Assembly: GCA_041946685.1 (NCBI GenBank)
Contig: JBHGAV010000012.1
Location: 13,924-77,923 of the forward strand
DNA length: 64,000 nt
Direction of reading: 5' to 3'
Source: JBHGAV01 sp041946685
GTDB taxonomy: Bacteria; Acidobacteriota; Terriglobia; Bryobacterales; Bryobacteraceae
Made by a program: the position numbers and the translations under genes
Notes under the pieces: model-generated
The model's database searches: none
Told to the model about the DNA's origin: nothing
Seen by the model: only the letters and a program-made list of their open reading frames with translations
Part shown: in pieces, positions 17,843 to 26,281 of the stretch
Layout: each line of letters opens with the position of its first letter
Position numbering within the stretch: position 1 is the stretch's first letter

Positions 17843-18808
17843 GTGCCGATTGTCGAGATACCTGCCAAGACGCTGAACACCAAGACGTTCATCCAGGAGA
17901 AAGTGAAAGAGATCGCGGCCACGGTCGGAGACGGCTCCGCCATCACGGCCCTGTCCGGAGGGGTCGACTCCTCGGTTGTCACCCTGCTGGGCCACAAGGC
18001 CCTGGGGAGGAAGCTGAAGACGTACTTTATCGAAAACGGCCTCATGCGGCAGGACGAGTCCCGCATGGTCGCCCAATTGTTCCGCCGTCTTGGAATCCGC
18101 GTCGAGATCCTGGATGCGCGGGAGGCCTTCTTCAGTGCCCTGAGAGGACTTCGAGATCCGGAGGAGAAGCGGGAAGCCATCACCCAGACCTTCTACAAGA
18201 AGGTGTTCGGCCAACTCGTCCGCGAGAGCGGGGCTCAGCACCTGTTGCAGGGGACCATTCTCACCGACGTCGAGGAGACCGTCGCGGGCGTCAAGCGGCA
18301 GCACAACGTCCTTGAGCAGCTCGGCATCGATCCCGCGGAAGCGTACGGCTACAAAGTGATCGAGCCGGTGTTGCAGCTTCGCAAGGACGGCGTGCGGAAA
18401 CTGGCCAAGGCGCTCGGACTGCCGGTTTCGCTGTACCGGCGCATGCCGTTTCCCGGCCCGGCGCTGGCCGCCAGGGTTGTGGGAGAAGCCACCCCCGAGC
18501 GGATAGCTCTGGTCAGGAAGGCCACGGCCGTCCTGGAAGGCGAGCTGAAGAACATCAAGGCGTTTCAGTACATGGCGATCCTGCACGAAGATCGCTTCCC
18601 CGGTATGCGGAACGGGAAGCGCGATTACGGTTTGCAGATCGAAATCAGGTGCTGGAACAGCGTGGATGCGCGGACGGCCACTCCCGTGTGGCTGCCGCCC
18701 CGGAAGCTGCAACGGCTGGCAGCCAGAATCACCAAGGAGGTCGCGGGCGTCGTCAGCGTGACCTACAACATCGCTCCCAAACCGCCGTCCACGATGGAGG
18801 CGGTCTGA
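17843..18808 (+). CDS. Free-standing GMP synthase-type ATP pyrophosphatase (GuaA C-terminal half homologue)
   Basis: This 321-aa protein matches the ATP-PPase and dimerisation domains of GMP synthase without the glutaminase domain. It shows the P-loop SGGVDSS at about 39-45, ENGLMRQDE, LQGTILTDVEET, KRQHNV, MPFPGPALAARVVGE and the C-terminal KPPSTMEAV. The substrate-facing region deviates from GuaA: the segment equivalent to GVMGDGR reads PGMRNGKR, and the terminal IEWE reads MEAV. It may be a two-subunit GuaA, or act on another nucleotide. The start is GTG 17843 behind AGGAGGAG. It pairs divergently with the cysteine-less PurF-like gene. Confidence 0.82.
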   Translation: MPIVEIPAKTLNTKTFIQEKVKEIAATVGDGSAITALSGGVDSSVVTLLGHKALGRKLKTYFIENGLMRQDESRMVAQLFRRLGIRVEILDAREAFFSALRGLRDPEEKREAITQTFYKKVFGQLVRESGAQHLLQGTILTDVEETVAGVKRQHNVLEQLGIDPAEAYGYKVIEPVLQLRKDGVRKLAKALGLPVSLYRRMPFPGPALAARVVGEATPERIALVRKATAVLEGELKNIKAFQYMAILHEDRFPGMRNGKRDYGLQIEIRCWNSVDARTATPVWLPPRKLQRLAARITKEVAGVVSVTYNIAPKPPSTMEAV

Positions 18809-18845
18809 GACGCAATCTCTCCTGACCCGTGGCGCGCCCCTGTAG

Positions 18846-19529
18846 TCACTCGACGCGCCGCGCGGTGACGGCCCACTGTCCGCCGAGCGGGATTCGCCTG
18901 AGCGCGCGCTCGAGACCGGCCGCGCACCGGTAGAACCGCTCCGGCAAGTACAAGTAATAGAGCGTCTGATCCGCGCGCAGGCCCGCGCCCGCCAGCAGCC
19001 GCCGCGCCCGCCAGGCTGTGAGCAGGCGTGCTCCGCGGTCCACCGGCGTCGTGCGGACGATCCACTGCGTCAGCGGGTTGAAGGGATTGTGCTCGAATAT
19101 CGCGATCAGTCCACCGGCGCGAGCGACGCGCCGCATCTCCCGCGCCAGGGTCGCCTGCTCCGGCGGCGCCAGGTGGTGGAAGACGCAGGCCGCCGTCACG
19201 AGGTCAAAGCTCGCGTCCGCGTACGGCAGGCACCCCGGATCGTCCTGCCGCCGCACGTCGAGACCCACCGCCGCGGCCAGCATCTCCGCCGAGGGGTCAC
19301 AACCCGTCGCCCGCCGCACCTTCCCCGCGCCGCAACGGAGCAACTCGCCCCGCCCGCATCCCACGTCGAGCCATTCCGCGCCAGCCACGTCGAGCCGCAA
19401 CCGCTCGATCACCTCCCACTTGCGCCGGTGGAAGAACCCAGCAGAGCCGGCAAACATCTCTCGCGCCGGGTGCCGCAACAGCTCGTCATATTGGTGCGCG
19501 AAACCGTCGAACTCCACGAACTTGCCCAC
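18846..19529 (-). CDS. Class I SAM-dependent methyltransferase (Methyltransf_11-type)
   Basis: The 227-aa protein has SAM motif I LDVGCGRGELL, an acidic GCDPSAEML after strand 2, LPYADASFDLV and FHHLAPPE, typical of UbiE-like methyltransferases. The C-terminal part is rich in Arg and aromatic residues and could bind a lipid or membrane substrate. It starts at GTG 19529. The gene lies between the GuaA-like gene (convergent) and an aldose epimerase. No substrate can be named. Confidence 0.85.
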   Translation of the reverse strand: MGKFVEFDGFAHQYDELLRHPAREMFAGSAGFFHRRKWEVIERLRLDVAGAEWLDVGCGRGELLRCGAGKVRRATGCDPSAEMLAAAVGLDVRRQDDPGCLPYADASFDLVTAACVFHHLAPPEQATLAREMRRVARAGGLIAIFEHNPFNPLTQWIVRTTPVDRGARLLTAWRARRLLAGAGLRADQTLYYLYLPERFYRCAAGLERALRRIPLGGQWAVTARRVE

Positions 19530-19550
19530 GAGGATGCTGTCAACCGCGGG

Positions 19551-20687
19551 TCACTTCACCGCCGAGAAACGAAAGATCGTGGTGGTCTGGTACTTAGCGC
19601 CCGGCCGCAGCGTGGTGGAGGGGAACTGGAGCTTGTTGGGCGAATCCGGGAAGTGCTGGGTTTCCAAGCACAGGCCGGAGCGGTGCGGATACTTCTTGCC
19701 GCCCTTGGCCTGGATGGTGCCATCCAAGAAGTTGCCGGCATAGAACTGGATGCCGGGCTCCGTGGTCAGCACCTCCATCACACGGCCCGTCTTGGGAGCA
19801 TAGAGCCGCGCGGCCGGTGACAACGTGCCGCCTCCGCTGGTCAGGACCCAGTTGTGGTCGTAGCCCCGGCCGAACTTGAGTTGCTCGTCAGCCTCGTCGA
19901 TCCGGGCGCCGATGACGGTCGGCTTGCGGAAGTCGAACGGCGTGCCCTCGACGCTGCGCAACTCGCCGGTCGGGATCAGGTTCTTGTCGACGGGGGTGAA
20001 CCTGTCGGCGTTCAGCGTCAACTCGTGATCGAGGATGGTCGGTTCACCGGCGCCGGACAGGTTGAAGTACGAATGCTGGGTCAGATTCACGACGGTCGGC
20101 TTGTCGGTGGTAGCCGAGTAGTCCACCCGCAATTCGTTGTCGTCCGTCAGCGTGTAGACCGCCGTTGCGGTGAGGTTGCCGGGGAAGCCCTCCTCGCCGT
20201 CTTTTGCCAAATAGGTCAGTTCCAGCCGCTGCGGCTGAGCATCCTTCACCTGCCAGGCGACCCGGTCAAAGCCCTTGGGACCGCCGTGCAGCGTGTTCGG
20301 GCCGTCATTGGCGGGCAGCTTGTAGAGCACACCGTCAAGCGTGAAGCTCGCCTTGCCGATCCGGTTTCCGTAACGGCCGATGAGCGCGCCGAGGTGGGCG
20401 GTGTCCTTCAGGTAACCGTCGATGGTGTCGCAGCCCAGCACGATGTCGTCCAGCTTGCCGTTGCGGTCGGGGGTCTTCAGCGTTACGACGATGCCGCCGT
20501 ACGTGATAATCGTCGCTTCCATGCCGTTCTTATTGGTCAGGGTGTAAAGGTCGACCGCCTGACCGTCCGGGGTGTTTCCGAATGCTTGCTTCTTCACGGG
20601 TCGAATCGCTCCTGTCTCTTTTGTGGGTCCGCAGGCCGTCAGGGCTGCAAGGCTCAAGGCGAGCGCCAGTAGTAGTGGCCGGGTCAT
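19551..20687 (-). CDS. Aldose 1-epimerase, predicted lipoprotein
   Basis: GalM-type enzymes interconvert alpha and beta anomers of aldoses. The 378-aa protein has a lipoprotein signal with LTAC at Cys19, so it is predicted to act outside the cytoplasm. Catalytic features are GRYGNRIG, the active-site His in QHSYFNLSG, GYDHNWV and the catalytic Glu in LCLETQHFPDSPN. ATG 20687 fits the lipoprotein signal best; a GTG at 20702 is an alternative. AGGAG is only 1 nt before the ATG, and CAGAAT ends 6 nt before it, so a leaderless start is possible. Confidence 0.9.
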   Translation of the reverse strand: MTRPLLLALALSLAALTACGPTKETGAIRPVKKQAFGNTPDGQAVDLYTLTNKNGMEATIITYGGIVVTLKTPDRNGKLDDIVLGCDTIDGYLKDTAHLGALIGRYGNRIGKASFTLDGVLYKLPANDGPNTLHGGPKGFDRVAWQVKDAQPQRLELTYLAKDGEEGFPGNLTATAVYTLTDDNELRVDYSATTDKPTVVNLTQHSYFNLSGAGEPTILDHELTLNADRFTPVDKNLIPTGELRSVEGTPFDFRKPTVIGARIDEADEQLKFGRGYDHNWVLTSGGGTLSPAARLYAPKTGRVMEVLTTEPGIQFYAGNFLDGTIQAKGGKKYPHRSGLCLETQHFPDSPNKLQFPSTTLRPGAKYQTTTIFRFSAVK

Positions 20688-20742
20688 GCTCCTATTCTGC
20701 ACGAACCCGGGCCGGGATGGGTAGCTCTCCGCCGCGTCCTGG

Positions 20743-20748
20743 TAGAAT
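20743..20748 (+). promoter_or_regulatory. -10 element TAGAAT of the GT2 gene, leaderless-type spacing
   Basis: TAGAAT (5/6 match) ends 7 nt before ATG 20756. No ribosome-binding site lies in between and no strong -35 is visible. Confidence 0.4.
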
Positions 20749-20755
20749 CTTTTAG

Positions 20756-21760
20756 ATGCCAGGCGAGGGCCGGTGCGGGGACAAGCCGAAGTACAGCTTC
20801 ATCGTCCCGATCTTCAACGAGGAGGCGGTGATCCCAGCCCTGATCGAGCGCCTCAGCGCGCTCTTGAGGAAACTGGACGGGCCGTCCGAAGTCATCTTGG
20901 TGAACGATGGCAGCCGTGACGGCAGTCTCCCGCTGCTGCTCGAGGCGAACCGCCGCGATCCGCGCCTCAAGGTTGCGAGCCTGTCGAGGAACTTCGGCCA
21001 TCAGACCGCCATTACGGCCGGCGCGGACTTGGCTGCGGGGGACGCGGTGATCATAATCGACGCTGATCTGCAGGACCCGCCGGAAGTCGTGCTGGAGATG
21101 GTGGAGCGCTGGAAGCAGGGGTATGACGTGGTCTACGGCCTGCGTGCCGAGCGCCGTGGCGAATCGTTTTTCAAGCGGATCACGGCGCGCGTTTTCTATA
21201 GGCTGCTGGACGCCGCCACCTCCACGCCCATCGCCATGGATGTCGGCGATTTCCGGCTGGTGGACCGCCGCGCCCTGGATGCCTTCCGCGGCATGCGGGA
21301 ACACAACCGGTTTGTGCGCGGCATGTTCAGTTGGGTAGGGTTGCGGCAGACGGCCGTCTCCTACGTCCGTGAGGCCCGGGCGGCGGGCTCGACCAAGTAC
21401 CCGCTGGCCAGGATGTTGCGGCTTGCTTTCGACGCATTGATTGGTTTCTCCGATCTTCCGCTGCGCCTCTCCATATGGATCGGGGCGCTGGTATCTCTGG
21501 GGGCAATTCTCTACGCGCTCTACGCTGTGGTTCTGTGGGCGACTGGTCAGCGGAACCTGGTCCCAGGCTGGGCCTCAACCGTTGTGGTCATCGCGTTTCT
21601 GGGTGGCGTGAACCTGATTATGACTGGAATCGTCGGGCTTTACGTCGGCCGTATTCACGAGGAGGTTAAGAACCGGCCGCTCTACATTGTGGAGAGCACG
21701 GCTGGCTTCGACCAGCTTCCCCGCCCGCCGCGGGCGGTCTTCCTGGAGGGGGAGCGGTAG
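20756..21760 (+). CDS. Family 2 glycosyltransferase, polyprenyl-phosphate (GtrB/DPM1-like)
   Basis: The 334-aa protein has the GT2 fold: FIVPIFNEE, LVNDGSRDGS, SRNFGHQTA and DADLQDPP (metal-binding DxD). Two C-terminal membrane spans (about 240-262 and 278-302) follow. This layout is that of GtrB/ArnC-type enzymes that load a sugar onto undecaprenyl phosphate at the inner face. The following gene, 10 bp away, encodes a large membrane protein that could use the lipid-linked sugar. The donor sugar is unknown. Confidence 0.88.
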   Translation: MPGEGRCGDKPKYSFIVPIFNEEAVIPALIERLSALLRKLDGPSEVILVNDGSRDGSLPLLLEANRRDPRLKVASLSRNFGHQTAITAGADLAAGDAVIIIDADLQDPPEVVLEMVERWKQGYDVVYGLRAERRGESFFKRITARVFYRLLDAATSTPIAMDVGDFRLVDRRALDAFRGMREHNRFVRGMFSWVGLRQTAVSYVREARAAGSTKYPLARMLRLAFDALIGFSDLPLRLSIWIGALVSLGAILYALYAVVLWATGQRNLVPGWASTVVVIAFLGGVNLIMTGIVGLYVGRIHEEVKNRPLYIVESTAGFDQLPRPPRAVFLEGER

Positions 21761-21770
21761 GGCTGCTCGT

Positions 21771-23477
21771 ATGCCGTCACCGCATGCCTCTCTCCGGCGC
21801 GTGTCCACATACTTGTTGACGGCCGGTCTCTTCCTTGCACTGGCCGTCATCCACATCTCGCTGATCGTGTACCTGGACAACACGAACCTCGCCACGACCA
21901 ACGGACTGTGGAAAGCCACGGGAGTGCGCGCGTGGGAGTACGCCACTGCCCAGCCGTTCGACAGCGGAGGCCTGTTATACATGCCGGCGTACGGCTACCT
22001 GTGCAGGCTCATTCCAGACCGGGCCGTCTCTTACGGGGAACACGGCGAAATCGTGACCTACCGCAAGATGGCGATGCTGAACGCGTTCTTCTCCGCGCTG
22101 GCCTCTTCGGCCGTGTTTCTCTTGGCGCTGCGCTTCACCGGATCGGTCCTGGCTGCTGTTGTCGTGGCTCTGGCGCATGCCTCCGCGGGCTTTGTCCTGC
22201 TGCACGGTCTCAACTCGGAGGACGTCACGCCGGCGTACGCCTTCTTCGTACTATCCGTACTGTTCTTCTTTGGATTTGTGCACACTCGCAGCCTAAGCCG
22301 ACTTCTGTTGTGCGCGGTCTTCCTGGTCCTCACGACCTTGTTCCACTGGACGCTCATGATCCCGGCCCTGGCGGCCCTAGTGTCGGCTCAAATCGCCCTG
22401 GTTGTCTCGCGCCGGCACCGGGCCTGGTTTCTGGCAGCTTTTCCCCTGGTGTTTGTGGGAATGCTCTGGATCTTCGCCCTAAGCCTGCCGTTCCTGGTCC
22501 CCTACCTGGATTACTCGTTATGGAAACTCCTCTACCCCCCGAAGGCGGCGGCCCCCAGCGGCTGGCTAGGTTTCCGGCTGGAGAAGTTGGCCTACGCACT
22601 GGTGGGTATCGGGAACTACTTTCTTGGGGCCAGCCAATTCCACTTCAAGGACTTGTTTCAATCCCCCCAGCTTGAGCGGTCGGCGATCTCCTGGCTCTAT
22701 GCGCTGATCACGGTTGGGACATGCACGGCAGCGCTCTTCAGCCGGCGCGCGAGCGGCAACCTGAAGCTGCTTGCGGGCTTTTGCCTGGTAGTATTTGGCG
22801 TTGGCGAACTGGAGCATCTTTACTCCCAGCCCCAGGATCCTCAGTCGCAGATTCAACCGATGTTCGTTTCGGTTGTGGGTCTGATCATCATCATGAACCA
22901 CCTCCGCGGCAGGCTCAGCCTGCGCGAATTCCGCGTAGCGGCCGCCTGCGTCATCCTGGTTTCCCTGACCATCGGGGTGTGGAACGTGAGTCTTCTTGCT
23001 GTTGGGAGGGGCGCGGACAGCCGGGCTGTTGCCACCGTCAAGCAACTGGAGCGGATTTTCGCCCCGGGAGAAGTCGTCGTGGTATCCCACGGTTACGAGG
23101 TGTGGAATACGTGGTGGTATATTGAGGCACACCGCGCCAACCGCGACGACTACCTCGGCGGGAGTATTCACGTGGCCTCTCCTTTCAGCAACCACGCAGG
23201 CATGTCCACGACGGCGGCCGCCGAGTGGGTAAAGGAGCGGGTGGCCGATGCCTTCGCCTCAGGCCGACGCGTTGTGGCTTGTTCCCTCTGGGTGCAGGAG
23301 AAGGCCGAATTCGCGGCCTTGATGTCAACCGTCTTGGATGGCGCGGGAGCCGGGGCCTACTACGATGCCCTGCGCGGCGCCTTTCCTACCGGCCGGACCT
23401 GGGATACCCCCGTAGGCCAGTTCGTGGAGCTGCTCCCGGCGGGAGGCTCGTATCTTGGGGACGCCGGCGGACGCTAG
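21771..23477 (+). CDS. Polytopic membrane protein, possible GT-C glycosyltransferase
   Basis: From ATG 21771 the product is 568 aa with about ten to twelve membrane spans and a soluble C-terminal domain from about residue 415. The first loop is acidic and aromatic (YLDNTNL, GLLYMPAYGYL), as in GT-C enzymes that use polyprenyl-phosphate sugars, but no specific family motif is recognised. An upstream in-frame ATG at 21687 lies inside the GT2 gene and is less likely. Pairing with a GtrB-like enzyme 10 bp upstream resembles gtrB-gtrC glucosylation modules. Function is inferred from context only. Confidence 0.7.
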   Translation: MPSPHASLRRVSTYLLTAGLFLALAVIHISLIVYLDNTNLATTNGLWKATGVRAWEYATAQPFDSGGLLYMPAYGYLCRLIPDRAVSYGEHGEIVTYRKMAMLNAFFSALASSAVFLLALRFTGSVLAAVVVALAHASAGFVLLHGLNSEDVTPAYAFFVLSVLFFFGFVHTRSLSRLLLCAVFLVLTTLFHWTLMIPALAALVSAQIALVVSRRHRAWFLAAFPLVFVGMLWIFALSLPFLVPYLDYSLWKLLYPPKAAAPSGWLGFRLEKLAYALVGIGNYFLGASQFHFKDLFQSPQLERSAISWLYALITVGTCTAALFSRRASGNLKLLAGFCLVVFGVGELEHLYSQPQDPQSQIQPMFVSVVGLIIIMNHLRGRLSLREFRVAAACVILVSLTIGVWNVSLLAVGRGADSRAVATVKQLERIFAPGEVVVVSHGYEVWNTWWYIEAHRANRDDYLGGSIHVASPFSNHAGMSTTAAAEWVKERVADAFASGRRVVACSLWVQEKAEFAALMSTVLDGAGAGAYYDALRGAFPTGRTWDTPVGQFVELLPAGGSYLGDAGGR

Positions 23478-23831
23478 AATTGAGCGTCGAGGTGCGAGCC
23501 GGCCCCGGCGCGATCTCGTGGTTGGGCGCCTTTCTTAGTCTGGATTCTGAAGGCGGAACCCGGCAAGCGATCACGTACGGTCGGCCCAGGCGCTGGGCTC
23601 GGCTTCGATGCATCTATGTTATTGATACATAAGCCATGAGGATGGAGTCAAGGCCTTAACCTAGGAGCCGCCCCACACCCAGCCCGGGAAGGGGAAGGCG
23701 ATCCGGGTGGCTCTGCCCAACGACTCAGTTCCAGTACTAGGGGACCGTCAAACCCCTTGACAGGGAGTGGGATTGCCTCTAGTATTGATTAAGCTGGTAG
23801 AAGCCGAACGCATTGCTGTGGAGGTGTCCAG
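23478..23831 (+). other. Intergenic region upstream of the PEP-CTERM gene
   Basis: No convincing coding frame is present. The region holds a short inverted repeat, TATGT-N6-ACATA, near 23620, a GC-rich stretch able to form CCCGG/CCGGG pairing near 23687-23712, the AGGGG-N9-CCCCT repeat near 23739-23757, and the promoter described separately. No riboswitch class was recognised. Confidence 0.5.
23757..23785 (+). promoter_or_regulatory. Sigma-70-type promoter of the PEP-CTERM gene
   Basis: Consensus TTGACA (23757-23762) and TAGTAT (23780-23785) are 17 nt apart. A start point near 23792 gives a 40-nt leader with GGAGG about 8 nt before ATG 23832. An AGGGG...CCCCT repeat abuts the -35 and could bind a regulator. 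Confidence 0.65.
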
Positions 23832-24479
23832 ATGCTCAAGCGGTTCGCGTTGGTGCTCGGTGTTGTTGCGGCGATTCCTGCGATGGCCTCGGTCATCACC
23901 TTTGAGGGGCTTACCCCGGGGTACGGGCCAGCTCAGGTGTCTTCGTTGACACCCAAGGGCGAAATAGTGACGACGCAGTTCTCTGTCCTGGGAGTGTTGT
24001 TCTCCACATCTCTGTCGACCGACTACGTGTCTTCCTCGGCGTACCTGCCCGGCACTGGCGGCGTTGATCCCTTCCTGACCGTGAACACCATTCCCATCCT
24101 GGGTCCGGCCGGGACTCTCACCGTCTCGTTTGTATCCCCCTCGGACTCTGGTGTCCCTGGATGGGTTAGCGGCTCAACCATTAGCTTCTTTGTGAACGAC
24201 ACCGAGTACTTGACCAACAGCGTGAGAGTCGCCACGTACGACATTCTCGGAAACCCGATCGAAACCTGGGATTTGGCCAGTCTGACCGCGACACACGCCT
24301 TCACCACTGGTGAGGTTCACAGCATCGTCTTCACAGACCTGGGCGGTGATGGGTTCGTGATGGATACGCTCGCCTTCGGAGATATCAGTACAGCAATTCC
24401 GGAACCCGCGACCGCCTTGCTCTTGGGCGTTGGGTTGCTGGGTGTTGGGCTGCTTTTCAGGCGGCGTCGCGACATCTGA
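23832..24479 (+). CDS. PEP-CTERM sorting-domain secreted protein
   Basis: The 215-aa protein has an N-terminal signal peptide (about 1-19, ending AMAS) and a C-terminal PEP-CTERM tripartite tail: Pro190-Glu191-Pro192, a hydrophobic span to 209, and Arg210-213. Such tails are processed by exosortase (XrtA/EpsH type), usually in bacteria that make exopolysaccharide. The middle is a beta-rich, Thr/Ser-rich domain without catalytic motifs. It is monocistronic with its own promoter. No exosortase gene is visible here. The genes around it are glycan-related. Confidence 0.88.
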   Translation: MLKRFALVLGVVAAIPAMASVITFEGLTPGYGPAQVSSLTPKGEIVTTQFSVLGVLFSTSLSTDYVSSSAYLPGTGGVDPFLTVNTIPILGPAGTLTVSFVSPSDSGVPGWVSGSTISFFVNDTEYLTNSVRVATYDILGNPIETWDLASLTATHAFTTGEVHSIVFTDLGGDGFVMDTLAFGDISTAIPEPATALLLGVGLLGVGLLFRRRRDI

Positions 24480-24512
24480 TCGGCCCTTTTGAATAGCCTT
24501 ATGAATATCGCG

Positions 24513-24541
24513 TGACCTCACTGTGTTGTGAGGTGAGGTCA
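24513..24541. repeat. Nested inverted repeat after the PEP-CTERM gene
   Basis: TGACCTCAC (24513-24521) and GTGAGGTCA (24533-24541) are perfect 9-nt inverted arms around an 11-nt spacer. The left arm can also pair with GTGAGGT at 24528-24534 to make a 7-bp hairpin. No T-run follows, so it is not a classical terminator. It lies between convergent genes. Confidence 0.5.
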
Positions 24542-24559
24542 GGCGGGAAAACTCCCCCA

Positions 24560-26281
24560 CTAGAAAGAGCCGGTGATCTGTAGGCTCCTCTCCACCGGTA
24601 CGCCAACCATGCTCTCCACGGCCGTCCCGGTATGGTCAGGAGCGGGCAGCCCTGTTTTTGAGTCGAAACTCCAGACGGAGTATCGGGCGTCGCGGAGAAG
24701 CGTGAACAGGGAATCCGGCGTACTGCCTTGATGGCCCAGGGCAGGGGCCGAGACCTCGAGCAGCAAGATCGGGCGCAGCCGGCGCAAGGTTTCGCGAGCG
24801 CCGCTCAGGAGCCGCACCTCTGCCCCCTCGACGTCCATCTTTAGCAGATCGAGCCGCTGAATACCCTCCTGCTGAACGAAGTCGTCCAATCGCCGGACGG
24901 CGACACCCGCCATCCCCAGGCTCTCCACCCCTTCGTAGGCGAACTCTCCAAGAGTGCTCTGGCCGGCGTGTTCAGCCTCGGCGATCAGGAGGTTCGCTTG
25001 ACCGGCCCTGTCCGCGAGAGCGACCTGGAATAACCGGGTGTTGGAGAGACCGTTGAGTTCCACATTACGACGCAGACGCTCGAACTCCCGCGGACTCGGC
25101 TCGAAGGACCACACCTGCCCTCCCGGCCCCACGCATCGGGACCCGAGGAGAGTATAGAGTCCCTCGTTGGCGCCTGCGTCCACGACGGTCATGCCCGGCT
25201 TCAGGAATCGCTTGAAGAAGGCCATCTCATTCGGCTCGTAACAGCCCCCGACGAACACCTGCTTGCTGAGGTCATTGGGCAAATACACGCAGAGGCGAAG
25301 GCCCTCATACCAGGGAATCTCGAGGGGAAGAGTCCATTGGCGCTGGCGGCAGACTTCCCAGATCCGTCTCCGGAGTCGAAAACACAAGTCCGGCCTCTCA
25401 TAGTCGGCGTCGAACCGCCAGCCTGGGTATGGCAGCAGAGGCCGAACGTACACCAGTGACTGGGCTGCCTGGAGAAGCTCCTCCTCCGACATTCCTTCCA
25501 CCACCCCCAGGGGCTCGAAGGGACGAGGGTGGGCCTCCTGTGCGGTCAATGGAACCAGCTTCGGGTTGTTGAGCTCCGTTCTGGAGGCGACGAAGATGCA
25601 GCGGAGGTTGTGCCCCTGCTGCTGCCAAGCCAATGAGTCCTCCCACCTCACCTCGAAGTCGGGGTGCCGTGGCGGAATCGCCGGTGTATACACATGCTGG
25701 AAACCCGCCAGAGTGAGCGCCATTTTGACGAAACTTGGGCTGGGCCTGCACCCCAAACCGCGCAACGCCTGGTTGCTGGAGTGAGGCTCTTCGGCCCAGT
25801 GGATGACAGGCAAGCGCGAGTCGCAGACGAGCGTCTCCAACAGGAGCAGATTGCCGCAAACCCGGGCCATGTTCCGAATGCCGAGTACTGGATTCTCCAG
25901 GTGATACAACAGCCCATAGCAGAAGACGATGTCGAACTTGCTGGAGAAGTTCAAACCGGATTCCACATCGGCAACATGGGCCTCTAGCGCCGGGTACCGG
26001 CGTCGCAGGCTCTGCACGTTGGCCTCGCGGCCGTCGATACAGACGACCTGACAATTCCGCTTCAAGAAGAACTGAGCCAAGTGCCCGACACCGCATCCCA
26101 CATCCAGCACAGAGCGGCCCTCGAGAGGTAACCCAAGACCCTCCAGATGCTCTAACCGCGCCCGATTGAGTTCGAGGGCGTCAGGCGTGTCGAACGCATC
26201 CGGCTCTGCGGAGAGCGCAGGCGGATGTTCGCGAAAGAGCCTTCGCCCCAGTCCTGAAAGCGCCACGGACATCCATTTCAT
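24560..26281 (-). CDS. Two-domain methyltransferase: class I SAM methyltransferase fused to FkbM
   Basis: The 573-aa protein joins two SAM folds. Residues about 50-220 carry motif I VLDVGCGVGHLA (58-69) and FCYGLLYHLENP, like small-molecule or glycan methyltransferases. Residues about 360-573 form an FkbM domain with VVDAGANEGLY (about 366-376), SFEPSP and LLKMDVEGAE (about 479-488). The FkbM family O-methylates sugars and polyketides. A linker of about 130 residues separates them. It overlaps the upstream FkbM gene by 4 nt (ATGA). The two domains might methylate successive positions of one glycan. Confidence 0.87.
   Translation of the reverse strand: MKWMSVALSGLGRRLFREHPPALSAEPDAFDTPDALELNRARLEHLEGLGLPLEGRSVLDVGCGVGHLAQFFLKRNCQVVCIDGREANVQSLRRRYPALEAHVADVESGLNFSSKFDIVFCYGLLYHLENPVLGIRNMARVCGNLLLLETLVCDSRLPVIHWAEEPHSSNQALRGLGCRPSPSFVKMALTLAGFQHVYTPAIPPRHPDFEVRWEDSLAWQQQGHNLRCIFVASRTELNNPKLVPLTAQEAHPRPFEPLGVVEGMSEEELLQAAQSLVYVRPLLPYPGWRFDADYERPDLCFRLRRRIWEVCRQRQWTLPLEIPWYEGLRLCVYLPNDLSKQVFVGGCYEPNEMAFFKRFLKPGMTVVDAGANEGLYTLLGSRCVGPGGQVWSFEPSPREFERLRRNVELNGLSNTRLFQVALADRAGQANLLIAEAEHAGQSTLGEFAYEGVESLGMAGVAVRRLDDFVQQEGIQRLDLLKMDVEGAEVRLLSGARETLRRLRPILLLEVSAPALGHQGSTPDSLFTLLRDARYSVWSFDSKTGLPAPDHTGTAVESMVGVPVERSLQITGSF

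Noticed and set aside
16388..18712. 774-aa frame covering the PurF-like gene and extending antisense through the GuaA-like gene
   Set aside because: Only the part from GTG 17731 has family motifs, and a strong Shine-Dalgarno sits there; the rest is antisense to a real gene.
23640..23756. GC-rich leader-like stretch as a riboswitch (c-di-GMP or cobalamin type)
   Set aside because: No class-specific conserved core was found and the likely promoter lies downstream of it.
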